DNA from: JBKBXU01 sp046313675
Lineage (GTDB): Bacteria > Bacteroidota > Bacteroidia > Cytophagales > Cytophagaceae
Direction: 5' to 3'
DNA length: 13,737 bases
Assembly (NCBI GenBank): GCA_046313675.1
Contig: JBKBXU010000101.1
Location: 1-13,737 of the forward strand
The notes below the pieces were generated by a model. The model was not told the DNA's origin and searched no databases. It was given only the letters and a program-made list of their open reading frames with translations. This document shows, in pieces, positions 1-6,868 of this stretch. A program made the translations under genes and the position numbers. Position 1 is the stretch's first letter. Each line of letters begins with the position of its first letter.

Positions 1-1121
1 GTATAAAGATGAAACTGCACCGAGGGCACAGTAGTGATCACGGTCATGTCAAACTCCCGTTCCAGCCTTTCCTGAACAATTTCCATATGAAGCATTCCAA
101 GAAATCCACACCTGAAACCAAAGCCCAAAGCGGCGGATGTTTCTGGTTCCCACACCAGGGAAGCATCATTCAACTGAAGCTTTTCCATAGCCTCCCTAAG
201 ATCCTCAAATTCACTGGTTTCTACAGGATATATACCCGCAAAAACCATGGGTTTTACTTCTGAGAACCCCTGGATCATTTCAGCGGGTTTATGGGTATGG
301 GTAATGGTATCTCCTACCTTTACTTCCTTTGCCTGTTTAATACCTGAAATGAGGTAACCTACGTTGCCGGCTTGAAGTACATCCTTAGGTTCCTGAGTCA
401 ATCTCAGCACTCCTATTTCATCTGCACCGTATTCCTTTCCCGTACTGCCGAATTTGATTTTATCCCCTTTTCGTATAGTTCCGTTGAAAATCCGAAAAAT
501 AACCTCAATTCCTCTGTAGGAATTGAACTGTGAATCAAAAATCAGCGCTTGTAAAGGAGCATCTACATCTCCTTTTGGTGCAGGCACTCTCTCCACAATG
601 GCATTAAGAATATCTTCAATCCCTATACCTTCCTTCCCACTGGCATGAATAATACTATCTCTGTCACACCCTATAAGATCGACAATCTCATCTTTCACCT
701 CTTCCGGCATGGCACCCGGCAAATCAATTTTATTAAGAACCGGAATAATTTCCAGATTGTGTTCTATGGCAAGGTATAAATTAGATATAGTTTGAGCTTC
801 AATTCCCTGAGAGGCATCTACAATCAACAAAGCTCCCTCACAGGCAGCAATGGAACGGGAAACCTCGTAAGAAAAATCTACGTGCCCGGGAGTATCAATG
901 AGGTTAAATACATAAGGCTGCCCTTTATACAGATAATTCATCTGGATGGCATGGCTTTTGATAGTAATACCTCGTTCACGCTCCAGATCCATGTTATCCA
1001 GCAACTGGTTTTGCATTTGGCGCTGTGTTACTGTTTGGGTAAACTCAAGCAATCGATCAGCAAGGGTACTTTTTCCGTGGTCGATGTGAGCAATGATGCA
1101 AAAATTTCTAATGTTTTCCAT
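1..1121 (-). CDS. lepA: Elongation factor 4 (LepA), N-terminal 373 residues, 3' end cut by window edge
   Basis: Translational GTPase that binds the ribosome and back-translocates or remodels stalled and mis-translocated complexes. The reverse strand is open from the ATG at 1121 to the window edge. Visible in order: G1 P-loop AHIDHGKST (residues 11-19), switch I RGITI (about 50-54), G3 DTPGHVDF (76-83), G4 NKID (130-133), G5 region HASGKEG, then the beta-barrel domain II and the start of domain III, ending in the family-typical VITTVPSVQFHLY. The family is usually about 595-600 residues, so roughly 60% is present; the CTD unique to LepA lies outside. The start MENIRNFCIIAHIDHGKS matches the usual compact LepA N-terminus, so no upstream extension is needed. 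It diverges from the patatin gene across 126 nt. A candidate -7 box lies just upstream. Nothing looks damaged; identification is essentially certain from the GTPase motifs together with the long collinear similarity. Confidence 0.97.
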   Translation of the reverse strand, partial: MENIRNFCIIAHIDHGKSTLADRLLEFTQTVTQRQMQNQLLDNMDLERERGITIKSHAIQMNYLYKGQPYVFNLIDTPGHVDFSYEVSRSIAACEGALLIVDASQGIEAQTISNLYLAIEHNLEIIPVLNKIDLPGAMPEEVKDEIVDLIGCDRDSIIHASGKEGIGIEDILNAIVERVPAPKGDVDAPLQALIFDSQFNSYRGIEVIFRIFNGTIRKGDKIKFGSTGKEYGADEIGVLRLTQEPKDVLQAGNVGYLISGIKQAKEVKVGDTITHTHKPAEMIQGFSEVKPMVFAGIYPVETSEFEDLREAMEKLQLNDASLVWEPETSAALGFGFRCGFLGMLHMEIVQERLEREFDMTVITTVPSVQFHLY

Positions 1122-1139
1122 TCTCAAATTATAGATTTA

Positions 1140-1147
1140 CAAATTTA
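1140..1147 (-). promoter_or_regulatory. Candidate Bacteroidota -7 box for lepA
   Basis: Read on the reverse strand this is TAAATTTG, an exact match to the Bacteroidota -7 consensus TAnnTTTG, 18 nt upstream of the lepA ATG. It would give a leader of roughly 12 nt. No convincing TTG/TTTG -33 element is seen 19-21 nt further upstream, and the region is AT-rich, so a chance match is possible. Confidence 0.4.
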
Positions 1148-1247
1148 GGAAAATCAAATACTAAAAAAATATTTCTCCAGTTATTATTCATACATTTAAA
1201 TTTGTCGTATATATTCCTATAATTGTTATATTTTGATTAAAGCTAAA

Positions 1248-3560
1248 ATGAAAAGGTTAGGTAAAATTAAGAAGGTAGTAGATGCTGTGTACTACTCTTT
1301 CCCTTTTCAACTCTTAGTCAATCACTTCAAAAAAAATCAGATTTTCCTTCTGATATGGCTGATTCTCTTTGCATTTATTACTCAGAACGCAGGGAATATG
1401 TTCGGCATTCCTTACTTATTCCTCGATCCTGAATATATGGATGAAATCAATCCCAAAGGTTTTCTTATCCTGGGCATTGCTGTTGGAATCTTTATCATGG
1501 CATTTCACATCACCACTTATATACTGGACAGTTATAGGTTTAGCTTTTTGGGGACAGTTTCTCGGCCATTTACGCAATTCTGTATAAATAACAGTATAAT
1601 TCCCCTTCTGTTTATCATCGTATACGTCATAAGTATTATAAAATTCCAGTCAAGCAGCGGTTTTCAATCTCCTCAACTCATCTTTCTGGAAATTTTAGCA
1701 TTCCTTGGTGGCATTACCCTTGTTGCTTTTGTATTTTTCAGTTATTTCTGGTCAACCAACAAAGATATTTTCAAAATCCTTGCTAGTAACCTAAACCAAA
1801 AGCTTAAACAAAATACCATGACACGCGTGAATGTCATGAAAAAATTTAAGAACATCAAGAAAAACAAACGTGTGGTTACCAGCTATCTTTGTCTTCCATA
1901 CCACATAAAAAAAGTACCTGAGTATACGAATTATGACAAAAACCTACTGTTAAAAGTATTTGACCAAAATCACCTCAATGCGGTATTTGTTGAAATTATT
2001 ATAGTACTTGTAATAATTACTTTAGGTGCATTCAGGGAGTTGCCTCATTTTCAAATACCTGCGGGTGCCAGTGGACTTCTTTTATTCTCCATTTTCATTA
2101 TGTTTATCGGAGCATTTTCCTATTGGCTCAGGGGTTGGGCTATCACTTCAATTATTATTTTACTCATAGCACTTAACTTTCTGGTAAAGAATGAGGTAAT
2201 AAGCATGCATTATCAGGCTTTCGGCTTGGATTATCTTAAACCTCCCAAAGAATACAGCCTTGAAAAAATCAGGGAATACAGCACCCCTGCCATGGTTCAA
2301 TCGGACTATCAGGAAACTATACAGATCCTGGAAAACTGGAAATCAAGGTTTGACGATAATGAAAAACCTAAAATGATTTTACTGTGTGTGAGTGGCGGAG
2401 GACAAAGGGCAGCGGTGTGGACAACCCGCACCCTTCAATATGCCGACAGTAGTTTGAATGGTAATCTTTTTAAGCACAGCACACTTATTACCGGCGCCTC
2501 CGGAGGCCTGATCGGAGCCAGCTACTACAGGGAATTGTACCTGAAAAAGCACCTGGGCGAGGATATTAACCTTTATGACAAAACTCATTTGGAGAACATT
2601 TCTAAAGATGTGCTTAACCCAATCATCTTTAGCATGGTTGTCAACGATTTCTTCGTTCGTTTCCAAAAGTTTAATGATGGCGAATACAGTTACATAAAAG
2701 ACCGGGGATATGCCTTCGAGCAAAAGCTTAACATCAATACAGGCAACATTCTGAATAAGAAACTTCGTGACTACCATCAGCCGGAAAAAGACGGAATTAT
2801 ACCTATGGTGGTCATGTCGCCTACCATCATTAATGACGGCAGGAAGTTATACATATCCTCACAAAACACCTCTTACATGAGTGCTCCCACAAGTATGCGA
2901 GAGAGCCAGTTAATTAACCAGAAAATCAGAGGTATAGAATTTAGACGTTTCTTTAAAGATCATGATTCGGATAACCTGCATTTCCTCACAGCTTTGCGGA
3001 TGAGTGCAACCTTCCCCTATATTACTCCGAACATCGAACTCCCAAGCAATCCCAGAATGGAAATTATGGATGCGGGCATCTCTGACAATTTTGGCATACG
3101 CGATGCCGCCAGGTTTCTGTATGTATTCAAAGACTGGATAAAAGAAAATACCAGCGGAGTAGTTATTGTAGCTATCCGCGATTCAGAAAAAGAAGTGCCT
3201 ATTGAAGAAAGGAAAGAACCCTCAATATTCTCAAAATGGATGGCACCTATAGGAAGTCTTTATAACAATTGGGACTACCTTCAGGATTTCAACAACGATA
3301 ATTATTTAAAATATGCTCAGGCCTGGTTTGGAGGAAGTCTTGACATAGTAGAGTTTCAATACATACCGAAACCAAAATATTGGGACAAAATTATAGAGAA
3401 AAATATTGACCCGGAAGAACTTACAAAAAATCCTGAACGTGCAGCCCTCAGTTGGCATTTGACCACGAGAGAAAAGGAAAGTTTGTCAAGGACAATTCTT
3501 GAAGGGAACAATACAGCGGCTTTATCTAAGCTAAAAAAGCTTTTAAACTCTCAGGAATAA
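1248..3560 (+). CDS. Membrane-anchored patatin-like phospholipase
   Basis: Predicted serine acyl hydrolase acting on membrane lipids. The first ~315 residues hold about seven hydrophobic helices (roughly 31-49, 71-93, 116-133, 144-168, 244-265, 276-294, 298-313), with a very basic loop between helices 4 and 5. The C-terminal ~400 residues form the patatin domain: oxyanion-hole glycine motif SGGGQR (382-387), nucleophile elbow GASGG with Ser418, and catalytic DAG with Asp608, so the Ser-Asp dyad is intact. With a basic N-terminus inside and seven helices, the positive-inside rule puts the lipase domain in the periplasm; this is inference and depends on the helix count. Substrate unknown. The reading frame allows a TTG at 1233, but the ATG at 1248 (MKRLGKIKK) is preferred because it is a standard codon and the bases over the TTG resemble a promoter -7 element. 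The gene ends 44 nt before the DUF5686 gene on the same strand and diverges from lepA. Confidence 0.88.
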   Translation: MKRLGKIKKVVDAVYYSFPFQLLVNHFKKNQIFLLIWLILFAFITQNAGNMFGIPYLFLDPEYMDEINPKGFLILGIAVGIFIMAFHITTYILDSYRFSFLGTVSRPFTQFCINNSIIPLLFIIVYVISIIKFQSSSGFQSPQLIFLEILAFLGGITLVAFVFFSYFWSTNKDIFKILASNLNQKLKQNTMTRVNVMKKFKNIKKNKRVVTSYLCLPYHIKKVPEYTNYDKNLLLKVFDQNHLNAVFVEIIIVLVIITLGAFRELPHFQIPAGASGLLLFSIFIMFIGAFSYWLRGWAITSIIILLIALNFLVKNEVISMHYQAFGLDYLKPPKEYSLEKIREYSTPAMVQSDYQETIQILENWKSRFDDNEKPKMILLCVSGGGQRAAVWTTRTLQYADSSLNGNLFKHSTLITGASGGLIGASYYRELYLKKHLGEDINLYDKTHLENISKDVLNPIIFSMVVNDFFVRFQKFNDGEYSYIKDRGYAFEQKLNINTGNILNKKLRDYHQPEKDGIIPMVVMSPTIINDGRKLYISSQNTSYMSAPTSMRESQLINQKIRGIEFRRFFKDHDSDNLHFLTALRMSATFPYITPNIELPSNPRMEIMDAGISDNFGIRDAARFLYVFKDWIKENTSGVVIVAIRDSEKEVPIEERKEPSIFSKWMAPIGSLYNNWDYLQDFNNDNYLKYAQAWFGGSLDIVEFQYIPKPKYWDKIIEKNIDPEELTKNPERAALSWHLTTREKESLSRTILEGNNTAALSKLKKLLNSQE

Positions 3561-3562
3561 CG

Positions 3563-3570
3563 TAACTTTG
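3563..3570 (+). promoter_or_regulatory. Candidate -7 box for the DUF5686 gene
   Basis: TAACTTTG is an exact match to the Bacteroidota -7 consensus TAnnTTTG. It starts 2 nt after the patatin stop codon and would give a leader of roughly 28 nt before the GTG start. The -33 position, which would fall in the last patatin codons, has only a T-run without the G of TTG, so the site may be weak or fortuitous. If real, the second gene can be transcribed independently of the patatin gene. Confidence 0.4.
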
Positions 3571-3604
3571 TTTTCTATTACAAATTCAATTTATACTAAT
3601 TCAG

Positions 3605-6022
3605 GTGATCTGCCGGCTTTTCATATACATATACCTTACCCTTTTATTTTTTGGGAATGGACAAGCATATGGACAGCAACTTATTCATGGCCAGGTATTG
3701 GACTCCACCTCCCTTACCCCATTCCCTTTTACCCTTCTTGAAATAAACGGTGGTCAGGAATTTTACTTTTCAGATATTGAAGGTAATTTTAAAGTAAGCA
3801 TAGATGATACTTTACGTTCCATCAGGTTTATTCACCCACTGGCAAGTGATGATCTAAACCTAAATTTCAACCTTAACGACACTATCCACACCCCCACTGA
3901 TTTTTACTTAAACAGAAAACCCATCCCCGATGATTTGAGGTCAACAAATCCAGAAACCGAACGATTAATCCGCAAGGTTCTAAAAAATAAACCAGAAAAT
4001 ACTCCCCAGAACCAGGTCTATGAAGCCGACATCTACAGTAAGTACCTTGTTTCTTCTACCAATGTTCCAAAACCACCGGACAGCAGCATATTCCAGAAAG
4101 CACTCTCATTTTTTTCCATTCCCTTACGAGGAAGAAAAAAAGACCACCTGTTCCTGGTTGAATCAGCAAGTAAAAAGAAGCATTTAAACCGATTAAATCA
4201 ATATGAAGAAATAACCGGCACCCGCTCCACCGGATTAAATGTCCCAAGCTTATACGCTTACGCCATACCTCTTCAATATACAAGTGTTTATGAAAATTAT
4301 GTAAACCTGGCCTCAGACCCTTATGTGAGCCCCTTGGCAGCCAATCCATTCAAACGGTACAATTTCAACATAATGTATGAATTGCAAACAGGGAACGATA
4401 CCTTATTTATAGTACAGTTTAATCCGAAACCCAGGAAACTTATAAGCCATATGAAAGGCTTTCTATATATTGACTCAAGAAATTATGCTGTAAAATATGC
4501 CATTCTTGGTGATGCAATAGAGGGAAATCTATACCTGGAACTGGCTCAACAATACGATCTTAAAAATGAAAATTGGATTCCTGAAGCCACTACAACTACT
4601 GCAATTTTTCAGAAAAAACGTCCACGCCCTATGGTATTCACCGTTCAGGGTAAAACATATTACAACTTTAGAAATTCTGAGGAAAAGAAGTTCCGGCGAA
4701 AAGACTTCAATGAAAACATACGATACTATGAGCCGGAGGTAAATGAAAAACCTGACAGCTTTTGGGTTCAGGTAAGACAAATTCCACTCTCCGAGTCAGA
4801 AGAAGAGGCCTATACTGCGTATGATTCCCTTGGAAGAGACAAAAAAGTTGAGACCCTGCTACGTCTGGGAGAACGAATTTATTTTGGCTATATCCCGGTA
4901 GGTAAGGTCAATTTCGACTTAAATAGGATTCTGAACTACAACGTAGTGGAAGGAAATCGTATAGGCCTAGGGTTTCATACCAATGAAAAGTTCTCCAGGA
5001 AATATTTTCTACGAAGCTATGTCGGATATGGCCTGCGGGATAAAAGATTTAAATATGGATTAGATGGCGCCTATTTTATTAATGGAAATCCCGACAACCA
5101 TCTCAGTATAATGCATGGCCGGGATCTGGAGGAGGCCGGGGCTGTAGTTTTCCCCTATGATCTGGCACAATACAGTAGTGAATCCATACGTAGCTTCATG
5201 TTAAGCATAATGGACATGAACCGAACAAATAAAATAGCCTTTGGATATAGTCCATTCCGGTACATGAAAGCCCAAATTGCCTTGGCCAACATACATTCTG
5301 CTCCTGCTTATACATACCGCTTTCGGGATCGTCCTATGGAAATGTTCAACCTTACCGAAGTTCAGTTTGGATTCCGCTATGCATATGGAGAGCAGTACAT
5401 TCTTATGTCCCGTCAGAAAATTCCTGTGGGGTCAAGGTTTCCAATTTTCTGGTTTTTGTACACCAAAGGCATGGATAACTTTGCAAACGGAGAATTTGCT
5501 TATGAAAAGATCGATGTAAAACTTCAGCATACTTTCCGGACAATAGGTTTTGGCACCACTGGTGTACAAATAATAAGCGGTATGACGACAGGTGATGCCC
5601 CATATTTGCGGTTGTGGAATGGACGGGGAGCCTTTAGAAGCCCATCCATTGTTATACACAACAGCTTTGAAACCATGAGGTTGAATGAATTTCTTTCCGA
5701 TAAATACCTGGCTATTTTCCTATCACACAATTTTGGCAAAATCTTCTCATCAGATGCCAATTTCAGGCCTGAATTTGTGGTTTCCCACAACATGGGCTGG
5801 GGTACCTTAAGAAACCCTGGGGAACATGAAGAAATAGATTTCAAAACTATGGAAAAAGGGTATTTTGAATCCGGTTTCTTTTTCAATAAACTTTTACTGA
5901 TGAACATTGCAGGACTAAGAACAGGACTTGGTTTTGGCATGTTCTTCCGGTATGGCCCATATAGAAACCGGTATTTTGACAATAATTTGGTATTGAAAAT
6001 GGCGCTGACGTTTACCATTTAA
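3605..6022 (+). CDS. DUF5686 family outer-membrane protein with carboxypeptidase-regulatory-like domain
   Basis: Role unknown; predicted outer-membrane protein. Residues 1-23 form a signal peptide (hydrophobic core, cleavage near AYG-QQ; no lipobox). Residues about 25-95 resemble the carboxypeptidase-D regulatory-like beta-sandwich found at the N-terminus of many Bacteroidota outer-membrane proteins (IHGQVLDSTSLTPFPF, then YFSDIEGNFKV). The rest, about 110-805, fits DUF5686: it contains many alternating, aromatic-rich strands and ends in a hydrophobic strand, MALTFTI, as beta-barrels do. The 805-residue length suits this family. The start is GTG: an in-frame stop lies at 3563-3565, no ATG lies between, and the next methionine would remove the signal peptide. 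It follows the patatin gene by 44 nt on the same strand and converges with the CPBP protease gene. Domain family is a recognition call from sequence style and architecture, not a profile search. Confidence 0.78.
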   Translation: MICRLFIYIYLTLLFFGNGQAYGQQLIHGQVLDSTSLTPFPFTLLEINGGQEFYFSDIEGNFKVSIDDTLRSIRFIHPLASDDLNLNFNLNDTIHTPTDFYLNRKPIPDDLRSTNPETERLIRKVLKNKPENTPQNQVYEADIYSKYLVSSTNVPKPPDSSIFQKALSFFSIPLRGRKKDHLFLVESASKKKHLNRLNQYEEITGTRSTGLNVPSLYAYAIPLQYTSVYENYVNLASDPYVSPLAANPFKRYNFNIMYELQTGNDTLFIVQFNPKPRKLISHMKGFLYIDSRNYAVKYAILGDAIEGNLYLELAQQYDLKNENWIPEATTTTAIFQKKRPRPMVFTVQGKTYYNFRNSEEKKFRRKDFNENIRYYEPEVNEKPDSFWVQVRQIPLSESEEEAYTAYDSLGRDKKVETLLRLGERIYFGYIPVGKVNFDLNRILNYNVVEGNRIGLGFHTNEKFSRKYFLRSYVGYGLRDKRFKYGLDGAYFINGNPDNHLSIMHGRDLEEAGAVVFPYDLAQYSSESIRSFMLSIMDMNRTNKIAFGYSPFRYMKAQIALANIHSAPAYTYRFRDRPMEMFNLTEVQFGFRYAYGEQYILMSRQKIPVGSRFPIFWFLYTKGMDNFANGEFAYEKIDVKLQHTFRTIGFGTTGVQIISGMTTGDAPYLRLWNGRGAFRSPSIVIHNSFETMRLNEFLSDKYLAIFLSHNFGKIFSSDANFRPEFVVSHNMGWGTLRNPGEHEEIDFKTMEKGYFESGFFFNKLLLMNIAGLRTGLGFGMFFRYGPYRNRYFDNNLVLKMALTFTI

Positions 6023-6072
6023 GTTAGTATTCCTATACCTGAACCGATAACTTGAAACTACACTTTAGTGCC

Positions 6073-6618
6073 TTATCTTTCCCTCATTAACCTGAAAAAC
6101 AAAACAATATCAATTACAGCATGTGCCACCATTACCGTAATCAGTCCGGTATATTGGAATAAGTAACCAATGCCTGCCATAAATACTACCATCACCGACC
6201 CATATATGCTGATCCTCCAGTTTTTGGGATTTAGATACCCATGAATAAAAACAAAAATAATGGCCGTAGGCCAGACACCGATAAAGGGTTGTATTGCTGC
6301 ACGAAAAAAGATTTCCTCCCCTATTCCGGCACATAAAGAAACAATAATGATATTGGGAATGGTCAGATCAAACTTGCCGACCATTTTAGAATAGAATTTC
6401 CGTTGTTCCTTGAAAAAATCCCTTGTAATGATAAAGACGCATATTCCCGCACAGATAAGCCCATAAACAATTCCTGTAGCCAATTGCATAGGAATGCTCC
6501 AGCCTCGTAATAAAACCGTGGCAAAACTCACTCCCTGAATATATTCTATAATTAAAACACCTCCTAAACCAAAAAAAAGAAGCGTTCCTAAACCTAAAAT
6601 GAGTATTTTATCAGCCAT
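6073..6618 (-). CDS. CPBP family intramembrane metalloprotease
   Basis: Integral membrane protein of the CPBP (CAAX protease and bacteriocin-processing, formerly 'Abi') family; these are glutamate-type intramembrane proteases related to Rce1. All three family motifs are present in 181 residues: EEIFFR (Glu101-Glu102 to Arg106), FVFIH with His126, and HAVID with His166 and Asp170. About five or six hydrophobic segments span the protein, including residues 5-25, 46-65, 88-100, 115-127, 138-155 and 158-177. Substrate unknown; members process prenylated proteins, bacteriocin peptides or membrane regulators, and many have no assigned target. The frame opens further upstream to a TTG at 6633, but the ATG at 6618 (MADKILILGLG) gives a normal start and keeps the first helix. 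Its stop lies 50 nt from the DUF5686 stop (convergent). It stands alone, with no bacteriocin or immunity gene beside it, so its job cannot be inferred from context. Confidence 0.9.
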   Translation of the reverse strand: MADKILILGLGTLLFFGLGGVLIIEYIQGVSFATVLLRGWSIPMQLATGIVYGLICAGICVFIITRDFFKEQRKFYSKMVGKFDLTIPNIIIVSLCAGIGEEIFFRAAIQPFIGVWPTAIIFVFIHGYLNPKNWRISIYGSVMVVFMAGIGYLFQYTGLITVMVAHAVIDIVLFFRLMRER

Positions 6619-6693
6619 ATTTATAAAGTCCAATCATAACCGCTTTGCCTCAAGTATACAAAACATGCCCTCTCTTTTCAAGAATTAGTATCC

Positions 6694-6764
6694 ATTAAGT
6701 TACTTGTTAAGAAGTTATTGCTTATTAAGTTACTTGTTATTAAGATATTAAATTATTAGTTACT
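6694..6764. repeat. Short direct repeat with 30-nt period in the protease-icmF gap
   Basis: The word ATTAAGTTACTTGTTA occurs exactly at 6694-6709 and again at 6724-6739, a 30-nt period; a degraded third copy (ATTAGTTACT) lies at 6755-6764, close to the same register. Further on, CATTAA-type words recur (6779-6800). The whole 250-nt gap (6619-6868) is AT-rich, carries no open frame, tRNA or convincing hairpin, and separates two divergent genes, so it must hold both promoters. No exact TAnnTTTG box is seen; TATCTTTA at 6832-6839 is one base off. The repeat could be a regulator-binding array or replication-slippage debris. Confidence 0.6.
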
Positions 6765-6868
6765 AGGCTATTACTAACCATTAACTCATTAACCCATTAT
6801 CCATCCATCCCCCAACAACTTGTTTTTAATTTATCTTTACCTTTTATTTCGTAAAAGATTAATTGTAC

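Noticed and set aside
792..1148. 118-codon forward open frame opposite lepA
   Set aside because: It is antisense to the LepA GTPase domain, whose motifs are unmistakable on the reverse strand.
3532..3548. AAAAGCTTTT palindrome at the end of the patatin gene as a terminator
   Set aside because: It has no loop, is all weak pairs apart from GC at the centre, lies within codons for KLKKLL, and is not followed by a T-run.
5524..6018. 164-codon reverse-strand open frame inside the DUF5686 gene
   Set aside because: Complement of a clear beta-barrel-coding stretch; no independent start signal or recognisable domain.
6023..6072. Intrinsic terminator between the convergent DUF5686 and protease genes
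   Set aside because: The 50-nt gap has only a tiny CACT/AGTG inverted pair with a 2-nt loop and no T-run, which cannot form a terminator.
6073..6618. CPBP ('Abi') protein as a sign of a phage-defence or bacteriocin locus
   Set aside because: The old 'Abi' label covers a broad protease family, and no defence, toxin, immunity or bacteriocin gene is adjacent.
6694..6800. CRISPR-like array in the protease-icmF gap
   Set aside because: Only two exact 16-nt copies and one decayed copy, with AT-rich 14-nt interval between them; too short and too few for repeats and spacers, and no cas genes nearby.
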